In this document: positions 46,501 through 58,559 of the stretch, piece after piece
Layout: each line of letters starts with the position of its first letter
Numbering within the stretch: position 1 is the stretch's first letter
NCBI RefSeq assembly: GCF_048569485.1
Contig: NC_134354.1
Span: forward strand, 449,438,230 to 449,502,229
Source of the DNA: Anomaloglossus baeobatrachus
Lineage: Eukaryota; Chordata; Amphibia; Anura; Aromobatidae
Direction: 5' to 3'
DNA length: 64,000 bases
Position numbers and translations under genes: made by a program
Notes under the pieces: model-generated
What the model saw: only the letters and a program-made list of their open reading frames with translations
Told to the model about the DNA's origin: nothing
Database searches by the model: none

Positions 46501-48700
46501 GCACTTGTGCCCTAGTTGTACACTTCACAGCTAGATTTGCATCAAGCACATTCAAAAATACGCCATACTTAACCGTCCCCAGGATGACACCGGGGTAGGT
46601 AGCAAAGTCTTTGCTGAACCATGACTTGTTCATCTTGGCTCCTTTTAAAAAACACAGCAAGCAAGGGTTACTCCAAGCGGAGTCTCCCTTTTTTTCCAAA
46701 AATTGTGCCCCACACACACCCACCCATTCAGTGGCAGCACTTGTGCCCTAGTTGTACACTTCACAGCTAGATTTGCATCAAGCACATTCAAAAATACGCC
46801 ATACTTAACCGTCCCCAGGATGACACCGGGGTAGGTAGCAAAGTCTTTGCTGAACCATGACTTGTTCATCTTGGCACCTTTTAAAAAACACAGCAAGCAA
46901 GGGTTACTCCAAGCGGAGTCTCCCTTTTTTTCCAAAAATTGTGCCCCACACACACCCACCCATTCAGTGGCAGCACTTGTGCCCTAGTTGTACACTTCAC
47001 AGCTAGATTTGCATCAAGCACATTCAAAAATACGCCACACTTAACCGTCCCCAGGATGACTCCGGGTAGGTAGCAAAGTCTTTCCTGATCCCAGCTCTGT
47101 TCATCTTGGCTCATTTTTAAAAAACACAGCAAGCAAGGGTTACTCCAAGCGGAGTCTCCCTTTTTTTCCAAAAATTGTGCCCCACACACACCCGCCCATT
47201 CAGTGGCAGCACTTGTGCCCTAGTTGTACACTTCACAGCTAGATTTGCATCAAGCACATTCAAAAATACGCCATACTTAACCGTCCCCAGGATGACACTG
47301 GGGTAGGTAGCAAAGTTTTTGCTGAAACATGACTTGTTCATCTTGGCTCCTTTTAAAAAACACAGCAAGCAAGGGTTACTCCAAGCGGAGTCTCCCTTTT
47401 TTTCCAAAAATTGTGCCCCACACACACCCACCCATTCAGTGGCAGCACTTGTGCCCTAGTTGTACACTTCACAGCTAGATTTGCATCAATCACATTCAAA
47501 AATACGCCATACTTAACCATCCCCAGGATGACTCCGGGTAGGTAGCAAAGTCTTTCCTGATGCCAGCTCTGTTCATCTTGGCTCATTTTTAAAAAACACA
47601 GCAAGCAAGGGTTACTCCAAGCGGAGTCTCCCTTTTTTTCCAAAAATTGTGCCCCACACACACCCGCCCATTCAGTGGCAGCACTTGTGCCCTAGTTGTA
47701 CACTTCACAGCTAGATTTGCATCAAGCACATTCAAAAATACGCCATACTTAACCGTCCCCAGGATGACACTGGGGTAGGTAGCAAAGTCTTTGCTGAAAC
47801 ATGACTTGTTCATCTTGGCTCCTTTTAAAAAACACAGCAAGCAAGGGTTACTCCAAGCGGAGTCTCCCTTTTTTTCCAAAAATTGTGCCCCACACACACC
47901 CACCCATTCAGTGGCAGCACTTGTGCCCTAGTTGTACACTTCACAGCTAGATTTGCATCAATCACATTCAAAAATACGCCATACTTAACCGTCCCCAGGA
48001 TGACTCCGGGTAGGTAGCAAAGTCTTTCCTGATCCCAGCTCTGTTCATCTTGGCTCATTTTTAAAAAACACAGCAAGCAAGGGTTACTCCAAGCGGAGTC
48101 TCCCTTTTTTTCCAAAAATTGTGCCCCACACACACCCGCCCATTCAGTGGCAGCACTTGTGCCCTAGTTGTACACTTCACAGCTAGATTTGCATCAAGCA
48201 CATTCAAAAATACGCCATACTTAACCGTCCCCAGGATGACACTGGGGTAGGTAGCAAAGTCTTTGCTGAAACATGACTTGTTCATCTTGGCTCCTTTTAA
48301 AAAACACAGCAAGCAAGGGTTACTCCAAGCGGAGTCTCCCTTTTTTTCCAAAAATTGTGCCCCACACACACCTGCCCATTCAGTGGCAGCACTTGTGCCC
48401 TAGTTGTACACTTCACAGCTAGATTTGCATCAAGCACATTCAAAAATACGCCATACTTAACCGTCCCCAGGATGACACTGGGGTAGGTAGCAAAGTCTTT
48501 GCTGAAACATGACTTGTTCATCTTGGCTCCTTTTAAAAAACACAGCAAGCAAGGGTTACTCCAAGCGGAGTCTCCCTTTTTTTCCAAAATTTGTGCCCCA
48601 CACACACCGACCCATTCAGTGGCAGCACTTGTGCCGTAGTTGCAAACAGGATGTTTTTTGATTTGCATCAAGCACATTCCAAATCCACAAGCATTTACTC
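43588..48700. repeat. Tandem array of about 22 units of 236 bp
   Basis: Units start at the motif GGTTACTCCAAGCGGAGTCT (for example 43827, 44064, 45719, 46899, 48551), spacing 236-237. The first and last units are diverged. Each unit contains, on the minus strand, AAGATGAACAAGTCATGG or its variant, matching the last codons of the adjacent transposase gene (KMNKSW). Two sequence types alternate (TTTGCTGAACCATGACTTG and TTTCCTGATCCCAGCTCTG). Chance open frames of 102-104 codons run through the units; 236 is not a multiple of three, and I do not call them genes. Confidence 0.9.
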
Positions 48701-51476
48701 TCCCCAGGATGACACAGGGGTAGCAAATTCCTTGTGGATCCATGACTTGTTCATTTTGATGAACGTTAGTCTGTCCACATTGTCACTGGACAGACGCGTG
48801 CGCTTATCTGTCAGCACACACCCAGCAGCACTGAAGACACGTTCAGAGACAATGCTGGCAGCTGGACACGACAAAATCTCCAAGGCGTAAGTGGAGAGCT
48901 CTGGCCATTTTTCAAGATTTGAAGCCCAAAATGAGCAAGGCTCCATTTGCAAAGTCATGGCATCGATGTTCATTTGGAGATACTCCTGTATCATCCTCTC
49001 CAGCCGTTGACTATGTGTCATACTTGTTGTCTCTGGTGGCCTTGCAAAGGAGGGTCTAAAAAAATTATGAAAAGATTCAATAAAATTGCTGTTACCAGCA
49101 CCAGATACGGTGCTACTGGTACGGGTAGACTGTTGGAGATGACGAGACCGTCCCATGTTTGTCAAGTTACAACTGGGAGATTCACTCCCTGCACCTGCAC
49201 GGTTGTTTGGTGGAAAAGCCGAGCTAAGATCGAGTAACAGCTTCTGCTGATACTCCTGCATACGTGCGTCCCTTTCTATGGCTGGAATTATGTCACAAAA
49301 TTTGGACTTGTACCGGGCATCTAATAGTGTGGCAAGCCAGTAGTCATCATCACTTCTAATTTTGACAATACGAGGGTCATGTTGGAGGTAGTGCAGCAAG
49401 AAGGCGCTCATGTGTCTTGCGCAGCCATGTGGACCAAGTCCACGCTGTGTTTGTGGCATAGAGGTGCTAACCGTTCTTTCTTCCTCTGACATCTCCCCCC
49501 AAGCTCTTTCAACTGAAATTTGACAAAGGTCTCCCTCATCCGCTGAGTCTTCCATGTCCATGGACAGTTCGTCCTCCATTTCTTCATGTTCTCCTGCACC
49601 TTCCTCAACATTTCGCCTGCTACCATGCACCCTTGTTGATCCCTGTCCCCCCATGGTCCCATTCCTGCCGCGTTGGTGATGATGAACGTCTGGACCTTGG
49701 TGATGTTGTTGTGTCTTGCGCATATGAATCCTCCTGTAGTTCCTCCACTTCCTGTTCTCCCACCCCCTGACTCCGAATAGTGTTTAGCGTGTGCTCCAGC
49801 ATGTAAATGACTGGAATTGTCATGCTGATAATGGCATTGTCAGCGCTAAACATATTCGTCACCATGTCGAAACTGTGCAGAAGGGTGCATAGGTCCTTGA
49901 TCTGAGACCACTCCATCAGGGTGATCTGCCCCACCTCTGCATCTCGTTGGCCCAGGCTATACGTCATGACGTATTGCACCAGGGCTCGGCGGTGCTGCCA
50001 CAGTCGCTGTAACATGTGGAGAGTCGAATTCCAGCGTGTCGCCACATCGCATTTCAGGCGATGAACCGTCAGGCCGAAAGACTTCTGGAGCGATGCAAGT
50101 CTCTCAGCTGCGGCGGTTGAACGGCGGAAGTGAGCAGACAGTTTTCGTGCCCTGGTCAGAAAGCCATCTAGGCCGGGATAGTGTGTTAAGAATTGCTGGA
50201 CAACAAGGTTCAACACGTGAGCCATACAAGGCACGTGTGTCACCTTGCCCAGGCGAAGGGCCGCACCCAGGTTTGCAGCATTGTCGCACACGGCCTTACC
50301 AGGCTGCAGGTTGAGTGGAGACAACCATTTATTAAACTCGGACCGCAGAGCTGACCACAACTCCTCAGCTGTGTGACTCCTATTCCCAAGACATGTCAAG
50401 CTAAAGACCACCTGATGCCGTTGCGCTCTGCTGCCAGCATAGTAATGAGGGGTGCGTGATTCCTTCTGCGCAGTGAGAACGCTGGTGGCCTGACCAGGCA
50501 GGCTTGGGGCGGAGGTGGAGGACCCAGATGAGGTGGAGGAGGCAGAAGCAGTGGCGGAACTTGGACAGACAGAGGATTGACACACAAGTCGTGGGGACGG
50601 CAAGACTTGTGCAGCAGACCCTTCACCATCTATCACCATAGTTACCCAGTGCCCAGTCAGCGACATGTAACGTCCCTGTCCATGCTTACTGGTCCAAGTA
50701 TCAGTGGTGAAATGCACCCATTCACACACAGAGTTTCTCAAGGAAGCGGTGATGTTGTGTGCAACATGCTGGTATAGCGCGGGCACACCTTTCTTAGAGA
50801 AGTAGTGGGGACTGGGCATCTGGTACTGGGGCACAGCAACAGACATAAGGTCTCTAAACTCCTGTGTGTCCACCAGGTGGAAAGGCAGCATTTCGGTAGC
50901 CAAGAGCTTACAGAGGGATAACGTCAACCTCTTAGCTTTGTCATGGGTCGCAGGAAATGGCCTTTTATTTGTCCACATCTGAGGGACAGAGATCTGGCTG
51001 CTGTGTGTAGACGGTGTTGAGTAGGGTGTCCCTGGAAAAATGCAGGTTTGTGAGGAAAGTGCAGGCGGAGACATGATGTTGCCTTCATCCAACGTTGGTG
51101 CTATCGATGTCTGAGAGAGCTGTACACACGCACTTGTTTCCCTTTCCAAACCAACTGACGACCTACCAAGCAAACTGCCTGTTGCGGTTACAGTGGTGGA
51201 AGTTGTGCGTGGAATACCAGGTGTGACAGCTGTCCCCACAGTCCTAGAAGATGAAGAGCGCGCGGATGCACTGGAAGGGGCAGGCAGTGGATGGTTCGCT
51301 CCGCTAGGCCGCATTGCAGCACGGTGAGCTTCCCACTGGGACATATGATATTTATTCATGTGACGATTCATGGAAGAAGTTGTCAAACTGCTGAGGTTTT
51401 GCCCTCTACTAACAGAATCACGACAAATTTTACAGATCACATAATTTGGGCGATCTTTTGCTATGTCAAAAAAGGA
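48695..51476 (-). pseudogene. hAT transposase: BED finger, RNase H-like core and dimerisation domain
   Basis: The enzyme that would cut out and insert the 14.2-kb element. From N to C: FFDIAKDRPNYVICKIC, a BED zinc finger (CKIC...HMNKYH, about 51340-51440); a Ser/Thr-rich linker; the catalytic core with FTTDTWTSKHGQG (first Asp), VCDNAANLGAAL (second Asp), VPCMAHVLNLVV (the CxxH motif) and DVATRWNSTLHML; and a hAT C-terminal dimerisation domain with CPAASIVSERVFSAAG and LTFIKMNKSW, ending at 48695. One frameshift between about 49620 and 49720 and an in-frame stop just upstream of the BED finger break it. ZBED-type hAT family by motif order; exact subfamily not determined. The 3' end merges into the first 236-bp unit. 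Confidence 0.88.
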
Positions 51477-51566
51477 CTAGGCTAGGCAAGGCTTAGAGGG
51501 CATGCGACCTGCTGAGCCCCCCCGACTAGTGCTCAGAGGCAGAGTGGTGGCTGAGGATGCAGTTGT

Positions 51567-53030
51567 AAATATTTCAAAAGACTGACCTGCACATCCTACA
51601 AGTGTGTATAGGTGCCAGCTGAAAAAACCTAGCAAATACAAAATGGATACAGCTGCACACTAAATGCCATCAATGTATAAGGGAACTCTGGTACTGCATT
51701 ACTGCTATATGAAAAAATGAGATTTTTAGTTTATGAATTGGCCAATGCATGTAAGCCCGGAAACCAAACGGCAAGGTAAATCTCAATATTCCGGGTCCCT
51801 AACTAAAATGCCACTATCTAGGTTAAAAACATCCTTGTCTGGGCAGCTCGACTAAAAATCTAACTTGAAATGCCACTATCTGGACTAACCTCCATGTCTG
51901 GGCAGCTAGGACTCCTGGTATAAGGATTGTGAACACAGCCTGGTTTATAGGGCGGAGTGCTCAGTCAGAAAAAAACTCACTGCAAATATTTCAAAAGACT
52001 GACCTGCACATCCTACAAGTGTGTATAGGTGCCAGCTGAAAAAACCTAGCAAATACAAAATGGATACAGCCGCACACTAAATGCCATCAATGTATAAGGG
52101 AACTCTGGTACTGCATTACTGCTATATGAAAAAATGAGATTTTTAGTTTATGAATTGGCCAATGCATGTAAGCTCGGAAACCAAACGGCAAGGTAAATCT
52201 CAATATTCCGGGTCCCTAACTAAAATGCCACTATCTAGGTTAAAAACATCCTTGTCTGGGCAGCTCGACTAAAAATCTAACTTGAAATGCCACTATCTGG
52301 ACTAACCTCCATGTCTGGGCAGCTAGGACTCCTGGTATAAGGATTGTGAACACAGCATGGTTTATAGGGCGGAGTGCTCAGTCAGAAAAAAACTCACTGC
52401 AAATATTTCAAAAGACTGACCTGCACATCCTACAAGTATGTATAGGTGCCAGCTGAAAAAACCTAGCAAATACAAATTGGATACAGCCGCACACTAAATG
52501 CCATCAATGTATAAGGGAACTCTGGTACTGCATTACTGCTATATGAAAAAATGAGATTTTTAGTTTATGAATTGGCCAATGCATGTAAGCCCGGAAACCA
52601 AACGACAAGGTAAATCTCAATATTCCGGGTCCCTAACTAAAATGCCACTATCTAGGTTAAAAACATCCTTATCTGGGCAGCTCGACTAAAAATCTAACTT
52701 GAAATGCCACTATCTGGACTAACCTCCATGTCTGGGCAGCTAGGACTCCTGGTATAAGGATTGTGAACACAGCCTGGTTTATAGGGCGGAGTGCTCAGTC
52801 AGAAAAAAACTCACTGCAAATATTTCAAAAGACTGACCTGCACATCCTACAAGTGTGTATAGGTGCCAGCTGAAAAAACCTAGCAAATACAAAATGGATA
52901 CAGCCGCACACTAAATGCCATCAATGTATAAGGGAACTCTGCTACTGTATTACTGCTATATGAAAAAATGAGATTTTTAGTTTATGAATTGGCCAATGCA
53001 TGTAAGCCCGGAAACCAAACGGCAAGGTAT
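51567..53030. repeat. Tandem array of 3.5 units of 417 bp inside the transposase gene
   Basis: AAATATTTCAAAAGACTGAC recurs at 51567, 51984, 52401 and 52818, exactly 417 bases apart, and the units are nearly identical. The array is bordered on both sides by ATGCAGTTGTA (ending 51567 and from about 53027). It separates the N-terminal coding region from the BED-finger region. Confidence 0.9.
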
Positions 53031-53914
53031 GCAGTTGTAGACATGCTACCAGTGCTCCGACTCTGTCCAGGAATGCGCAAGGTAACTTCGTCGTCGGTTG
53101 CATCCTCCTCCACCGCCTCTGTTGACCTCCTCGAGTGCCTGACTGTGGGTTGACAGTAGGTGGGATCTAGAACTTCCTCATCAATTGTTGTGTTTGCACT
53201 CCCCTCACCCTCAGACCGAGCCTCTTCTTGCCCTGACCGAATATTTAAGTTGTCATCCCAATCTGGTATCTGCGTCTCATCGTCATCAGTATGTTCCTCA
53301 TTGTCTATAACAACAGGTGTTACATTTTTTGAAAAAGGGTCAACATTATGCTCAGAAACTTGGTCCTCGCGGCCTGAATCAGAGTCACAAAGGTTCTGGG
53401 CATCACTGCAGACCATTTCCTGGTCTGTACTCACTGTAGCTTGGGAGCAGACCTCTGATTCCCAGGCTATAGTGTGACTGACTAGCTCTGCAGACTCAGC
53501 CATCTCAGTTCCACCATACTGTGCAGGGCGGATGGAGACTTCAGAGCTGGGAGAATGCAAGTGTGATTGTGCTGACAACTCAGAGGACTGGTGTTTTTTG
53601 GATGCGGTAGTTGAGGTGGCGGAGAGGACACTTGTTGGACCACTTGAGATCCATTCAAGCATTTTCCTTTTTTGGCATTCATCTACCTTTGTTCCAGTTG
53701 TTCGTGTCCGTAAAAAAGGGAGCACATCGGCTTGTCCATGGTAAGTAGTAGACATCTTACTTTTGCTGGAAGATGGTCTATCTTCAGCAGATGTTAATGG
53801 AGCTTTGCCACCTTCCCCACGGACACCTTTTTTTCCTTTTCCAACATGCCTCTTCCCCTTTCCACCAGCATCTGTCATTTTGCCACTCATTTTGATTGCG
53901 ACAAGATTGTGCAC
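53030..53914 (-). pseudogene. N-terminal coding region of the hAT transposase (acidic/basic, low complexity)
   Basis: Open from MSGKMTDAGGKGKRHVGKGK through KVDECQKRKMLEWISSGPTS and an acidic Asp/Glu-rich region to GQSRSTGSMSTTA, then it runs into the 417-bp array. The basic start could be a nuclear or DNA-binding tail. Dropping the array would lead in the same frame into SSATTLPLSTSRGG and then the BED finger, so this is probably the first part of the same transposase. No known catalytic domain in it. An intron is also possible, since GT (ACTG|GTAGC) and AG (CCTCAG) lie at suitable places on the two sides. Confidence 0.6.
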
Positions 53915-54039
53915 TTAAAATGTGGTATTAAAAATTGAGAGGTGGTGTAGATTGCAGCGGTGGTCTAGCTTTATTAACAGCAGAATAAACAAATATAATT
54001 ATCCCTGACAATGCAACTACGGCCCTTAAACTGGCAGCA

Positions 54040-56657
54040 AAAATTGCTAGTATAATAGCTTTGTAACAATGAGCTTGGATGTTCAATGCTGATGTGCTGC
54101 AAATATCTTTGCACTAGTGGGACAATACAGAAGTCCAAGAGCCACTTTTAGGATGCCACTAAGTTCACTCAGTGTTTGCTAGTATAATGGCTTAGTAACA
54201 ATGAGTTTGAGTGTGCAATGCAGGTAGACGTGCTGCAAATATCTTTGCACTAGTGGGACAATACAGAAGTCCAACAGCCACGTTTAGGATGCCACTAAGT
54301 TCACTCAGTGTTTGCTAGTATAATGGCTTAGTAACAATGAGTTTGAGTGTGCAATGCAGAGGTGATGCACATAGATTTGCACCAGTGGGACACTAATGGA
54401 AGTCCAACAGCCACTTTTAGGATGCCACTAAGTTTACTCAGTGTTTGCTAGTACAATGGCTTAGTAACAATGAGTTTGAGTGTGCAATGCAGGTAGACGT
54501 GCTGCAAATATCTTTGCACTAGTGGGACAATACAGAAGTCCAACAGCCACTTTTAGGATGCCACTAAGTTCACTCAGTGTTTGCTAGTATAATGGCTTAG
54601 TACCAATGAGTTTGAGTGTGCAATGCAGGTAGACGTGCTGCAAATATTTTTGCACTAGTGGGACAATACAGAAGTCCAACAGCCACGTTTAGGATGCCAC
54701 TAAGTTCACTCAGTGTTTGCTAGTATAATGGCTTAGTAACAATGAGTTTGAGTGTGCAATGCAGGCAGACGTGCTACAAATATCTTTGCACTAGTGTGAC
54801 AAAACAGAAAACCAACAGCCACGTTTAGGATGCCACTAAGTTCACTCAGTGTTTGCTAGTATAATGGCTTAGTAACAATGAGTTTGAGTGTGCAATGCAG
54901 GTAGACGTGCTGCAAATATTTTTGCACTAGTGGGACAATACAGAAGTCCAACAGCCACGTTTAGGATGCCACTAAGTTCACTCAGTGTTTGCTAGTATAA
55001 TGGCTTAGTAACAATGAGTTTGAGTGTGCAATGCAGGCAGACGTGCTACAAATATCTTTGCACTAGTGTGACAAAACAGAAAACCAACAGCCACGTTTAG
55101 GATGCCACTAAGTTCACTCAGTGTTTGCTAGTATAATGGCTTAGTAACAATGAGTTTGAGTGTGCAATCCAGAGGTGATGCACATAGATTTGCACCAGTG
55201 GGACACTAATGGAAGTCCAACAGCCACATTTAGGATGCTACTAAGTTCACTCAGTGTTTGCTAGTATAATGGCTTAGTAACAATGAGTTTGAGTGTGCAA
55301 TGCAGGCAGACGTGCTGCAAATATCTTTATACTAGTGGGACAATACAGAAGTCCAACAGCCACGTTTAGGATGCCACTAAGTTCACTCAGTGTTTGCTAG
55401 TATAATGGCTTAGTAACAATGAGTTTGAGTGTGCAATGCAGTCAGACATGCTGCAAATTTCTTTGCACTAGTGGGACAATACAGAAGTCCAACAGCCACT
55501 TTTAGGATGCCACTAAGTTCACTCAGTGTTTGCTAGTATAATGGCTTAGTAACAATGAGTTTGAGTGTGCAATGCAGGTAGACGTGCTGCAAATATCTTT
55601 GCACTAGTGGGACAATACAGAAGTCCAACAGCCACGTTTAGGATGCCACTAAGTTCACTCAGTGTTTGCTAGTATATTGGCTTAGTAACAATGAGTTTGA
55701 GTGTGCAATGCAGGCAGACGTGCTGCAAATATCTTTGCACTAGTGTGACAATACAGAAGTCCAACAGCCACTTTTAGGATGCCACTAAGTTCACTCAGTG
55801 TTTGCTAGTATAATGGCTTACTAACAATGAGTTTGAGTGTGCAATGCAGGCAGACGTGCTACAAATATCTTTGCACTAGTGTGACAATACAGAAGTCCAA
55901 CAGCCACGTTTAGGATGCCACTAGGTTCACTGAGTGTTTGCTAGTATAATGGCTTAGTAACAATGAGTTTGAGTGTGCAATCCAGAGGTGATGCACATAG
56001 ATTTGCACCAGTGGGACACTAATGGAAGTCCAACAGCCACGTTTAGGATGCCACTAAGTTCACTCAGTGTTTTTTAGTATAATGGCTTAGTAACAATGAG
56101 TTTGAGTGTGCATTGCAGGCAGACGTGCTGCAAATATTTTTGCACTAGTGGGACAATACAGAAGTCCAACAGCCACGTTTAGGATGCCACTAAGTTCACT
56201 CAGTGTTTGCTAGTATAATGGTTTAGTAACAATGAGTTTGAGTGTGCAATGCAGGCAGACGTGCTGCAAATATCTTTGCACTAGTGGGACAATACAGAAG
56301 TCCAACAGCCACTTTTAGGATGCCACTAAGTTCACTCAGTGTTTGCTAGTATAATGGCTTAGTAACAATGAGTTTGAGTGTGCAATGCAGGCAGACGTGC
56401 TGCAAATATCTTTGCACTAGTGGGACAATAGAGAAGTCCAACAGCCACTTTTAGGATGCCACTAAGTTCACTCAGTGTTTACTAGTATAATGGCTTAGTA
56501 ACAATGAGTTTGAGTGTGCAATGCAGGTAGACGTGCTGCAAATATCTTTGCACTAGTGGAACAATACAGAAGTCCAACAGCCACGTTTAGGATGCCACTA
56601 AGTTCACTCAGTGTTTGCTAGTATAATGGCTTAGTAACAATGAGTTTGAGTGTGCAA
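54040..56657. repeat. Tandem array of about 20 units of 136 bp
   Basis: GTTTGCTAGTATAATGGCTT recurs at 54174, 54310, 54443, 54579 and so on. Most units are 136 bp; a 133-bp variant with AGAGGTGATGCACATAG appears at 54358, 55171 and 55984, exactly 813 bases apart. Lies upstream of the transposase start on the minus strand. No coding content. Confidence 0.9.
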
Positions 56658-57450
56658 AGGGCAGGAGGGTACAGTGGCAGGGTTGTAGGTCTCTGGGTAG
56701 AGGAAAGGAAGCCTTCCTTTCTATCCCTCCTAATGGGGAAATGCAGCGAGGAAATCTCTGACCTTAGCTACACAGACGCTGTCATCTTGTGTAGCTGTTA
56801 AACTCTGTTTTCACGGACCTGTCACCTATGGCTCTGACCCTGCCGGTATTAGCCCTTAAAATGACTGATAGAAACTTCTATCCCTATTCTGTACAGCGCT
56901 GTGTATAGAGCGTACACAGCAATATCGGAGATAGGAGCTGCGCCAGCGGTGACTGACACCAAGGACGCAGAAGGCAGATAATGGCGTGCTGGAGGAAAAT
57001 GTCCGTTTTTATAATGCAGGGACATGTGACATGGACATCCTATCACACATGCCGTTGCTTCTCTGGCTAAAAGTCCACTTAGCTGTGTGTGTGTCTGGGA
57101 TTGGCTGACATGCTGGCCCGCCCCACTACACGCGCGCGCTTAGGGAAGGAAGACAAGGAAAAAAAAAAAAAAATGGCGATCGCCATTATCCATACAGCAG
57201 TGATCTGAATGCGCTGTTCCCGCACACTATACACTGAAATTTCATAATAGTGTGAGTCACAGAGGGACTTACACTATTACAGCGGAAAGCCAGCTAGTAA
57301 TTAGCTTGTCTTTTTGCTGCTAGAACCGTTCTCGAACGTATCTAGAACTATTGAGCTTTAGCAAAAAGCTCGAGTTCTACTTCGATCTAGAACAGCCCCC
57401 AAAATCACTCGAGCCGCGAACTGGAAAACCTCGAACCGCTCTCAACTCTA
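56658..57450 (-). other. Right-end unique region of the hAT element (presumed promoter side)
   Basis: Between the 136-bp array and the right terminus. Contains a poly-A run at 57158-57172 and CG-containing sequence; the transposase promoter should lie here or in the array, but I see no clear TATA box. Confidence 0.4.
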
Positions 57451-58239
57451 GTTAGGACAGTCATCCAAGGAGCCGTCCATCTGGCACTGCCAGAGCGTTC
57501 CCCGCTAGAACCATGGGACCTCCAGCTGGCTCTAGGGTCTCTTCAATTAGCCCCGTTCGATCCTCAATCTCACGCCTATCCGGGAAGGTGAATTTGTTGA
57601 TGGCGGTCACTTCAATCAGAGGAAGGTCTGAACTGTCAGCCCTCTCATGCGGGTCATTTTTTTCTTGTTTTATCACCAAGACGAGATTGTTCGGCACCCG
57701 TCTCAGGTTTTTTCCTACCAGAAGTAGTATCTGAATGAGGTGATTGTGCTTCCATCCTTCGGTCCAGCCTCCATTACATCCTTGGAGAGGTCACGGTTTA
57801 CACCGGATCTAGTGCGAGCTCGGAGGAGTTTCGTTTCGAGATCCGCGCCCTCCTGCAACTTAGACGGCCTATTCGTCCTGTCTACGGGGCCCAGGAGGGG
57901 CATGCCGGCGTCCAAGGCTGCCATTGCAAGTTGGATCAGGCCGACCATATCAGAGGCCCACAGAATTGGAGTCAGGTTTTCTCCGAGGGGTGTAAAAGCC
58001 TTTCCACCTGTGTAATTGAGGTGTCTAGGACAATCAGACGCCAGGCGTCAGCCGAGCAAGTCTACAGATCTGCTGCGTGGTCAAGCTTTTCATACCTTTT
58101 CCAGGGTTTCCAGAATACAGCAAGGGGCTGTCGCACACCTATGATAAGCCGGTATACTTTTGCACCGAGCATTCTTACAGAGTTTTGGATATGGTTGAAT
58201 CCGTATGATTGCTCCTGTACCCACCCAGGGACTGGTTTT

Positions 58240-58345
58240 GGACGTCCCATGGTCCTGTGTCCCCCAATGAAAGCGATAGAGAAAGAAGGATTTTTGTGTA
58301 CTCACCGTAAAATCTCTTTCTCTGAGTCTTCATTGGGGGACACAG
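58240..58345. repeat. Internal complementary region of the DIRS element
   Basis: First half contains CCCCCAATGAAAGCGATAGA, complementary to the left outer end; second half contains CACCGTAAAATCTCTTTCTC, complementary to the right outer end. This head-to-head junction is the DIRS circular-intermediate template. Confidence 0.85.
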
Positions 58346-58429
58346 CATCCACCCTGTTTTGGATATTGTGTTGCTCTTAGTTTGCCGGATGTTACTGGTT
58401 CTTTAGGGGAACACGTTCTTCTGTACCCG

Positions 58430-58441
58430 GCTTATTTATGT

Positions 58442-58481
<40 letters not shown>

Positions 58482-58500
58482 TTATTTATATATAGTATAG
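58430..58500. repeat. TA-rich microsatellite in the DIRS right part
   Basis: TATATA run followed by TATTTATTTAT at about 58444-58495. Confidence 0.8.
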
Positions 58501-58559
58501 GTTTAGATAAGATACTGTGTGTTTCTTGTTATTACCTTGATTAGTTATGGTTGTTCAGG

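Larger units (their letters stand above)
43273..57450 (-). mobile_element. 14.2-kb hAT transposon carrying three tandem arrays, inserted in the DIRS element
   Basis: Ends TAGAGATGAGCGAACC at the left and, inverted, TAGAGTTGAGAGCGG at the right, with repeated GTTCG motifs just inside both ends. Flanked by GTCAGGAC (43265-43272) and GTTAGGAC (57451-57458), an 8-bp hAT duplication with one difference. Removing the element and one duplication restores a continuous DIRS recombinase sequence locally, which confirms the ends. On the minus strand it holds a decayed BED-finger hAT transposase. Arrays: 236-bp units (43588-48700), 417-bp units (51567-53030) and 136-bp units (54040-56657) make up about 9 kb of the 14.2 kb. 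Confidence 0.88.

Noticed and set aside
43588-48700. Possible CRISPR-like array
   Set aside because: Units are 236 bp and similar throughout, with no short repeat/unique spacer pattern, in a vertebrate transposon.
43774-48743. A series of about 102-104-residue open frames (MGVCGAQFLEKKGDSAW...) on the minus strand
   Set aside because: They are the same 236-bp satellite unit read repeatedly. The unit length is not a multiple of three and the frames have no start context or domain; only the KMNKSW part is inherited from the transposase.
50036-50777. Plus-strand and alternate minus-strand frames opposite the hAT transposase
   Set aside because: Antisense shadows of the transposase, which has clear conserved motifs in its own frame.
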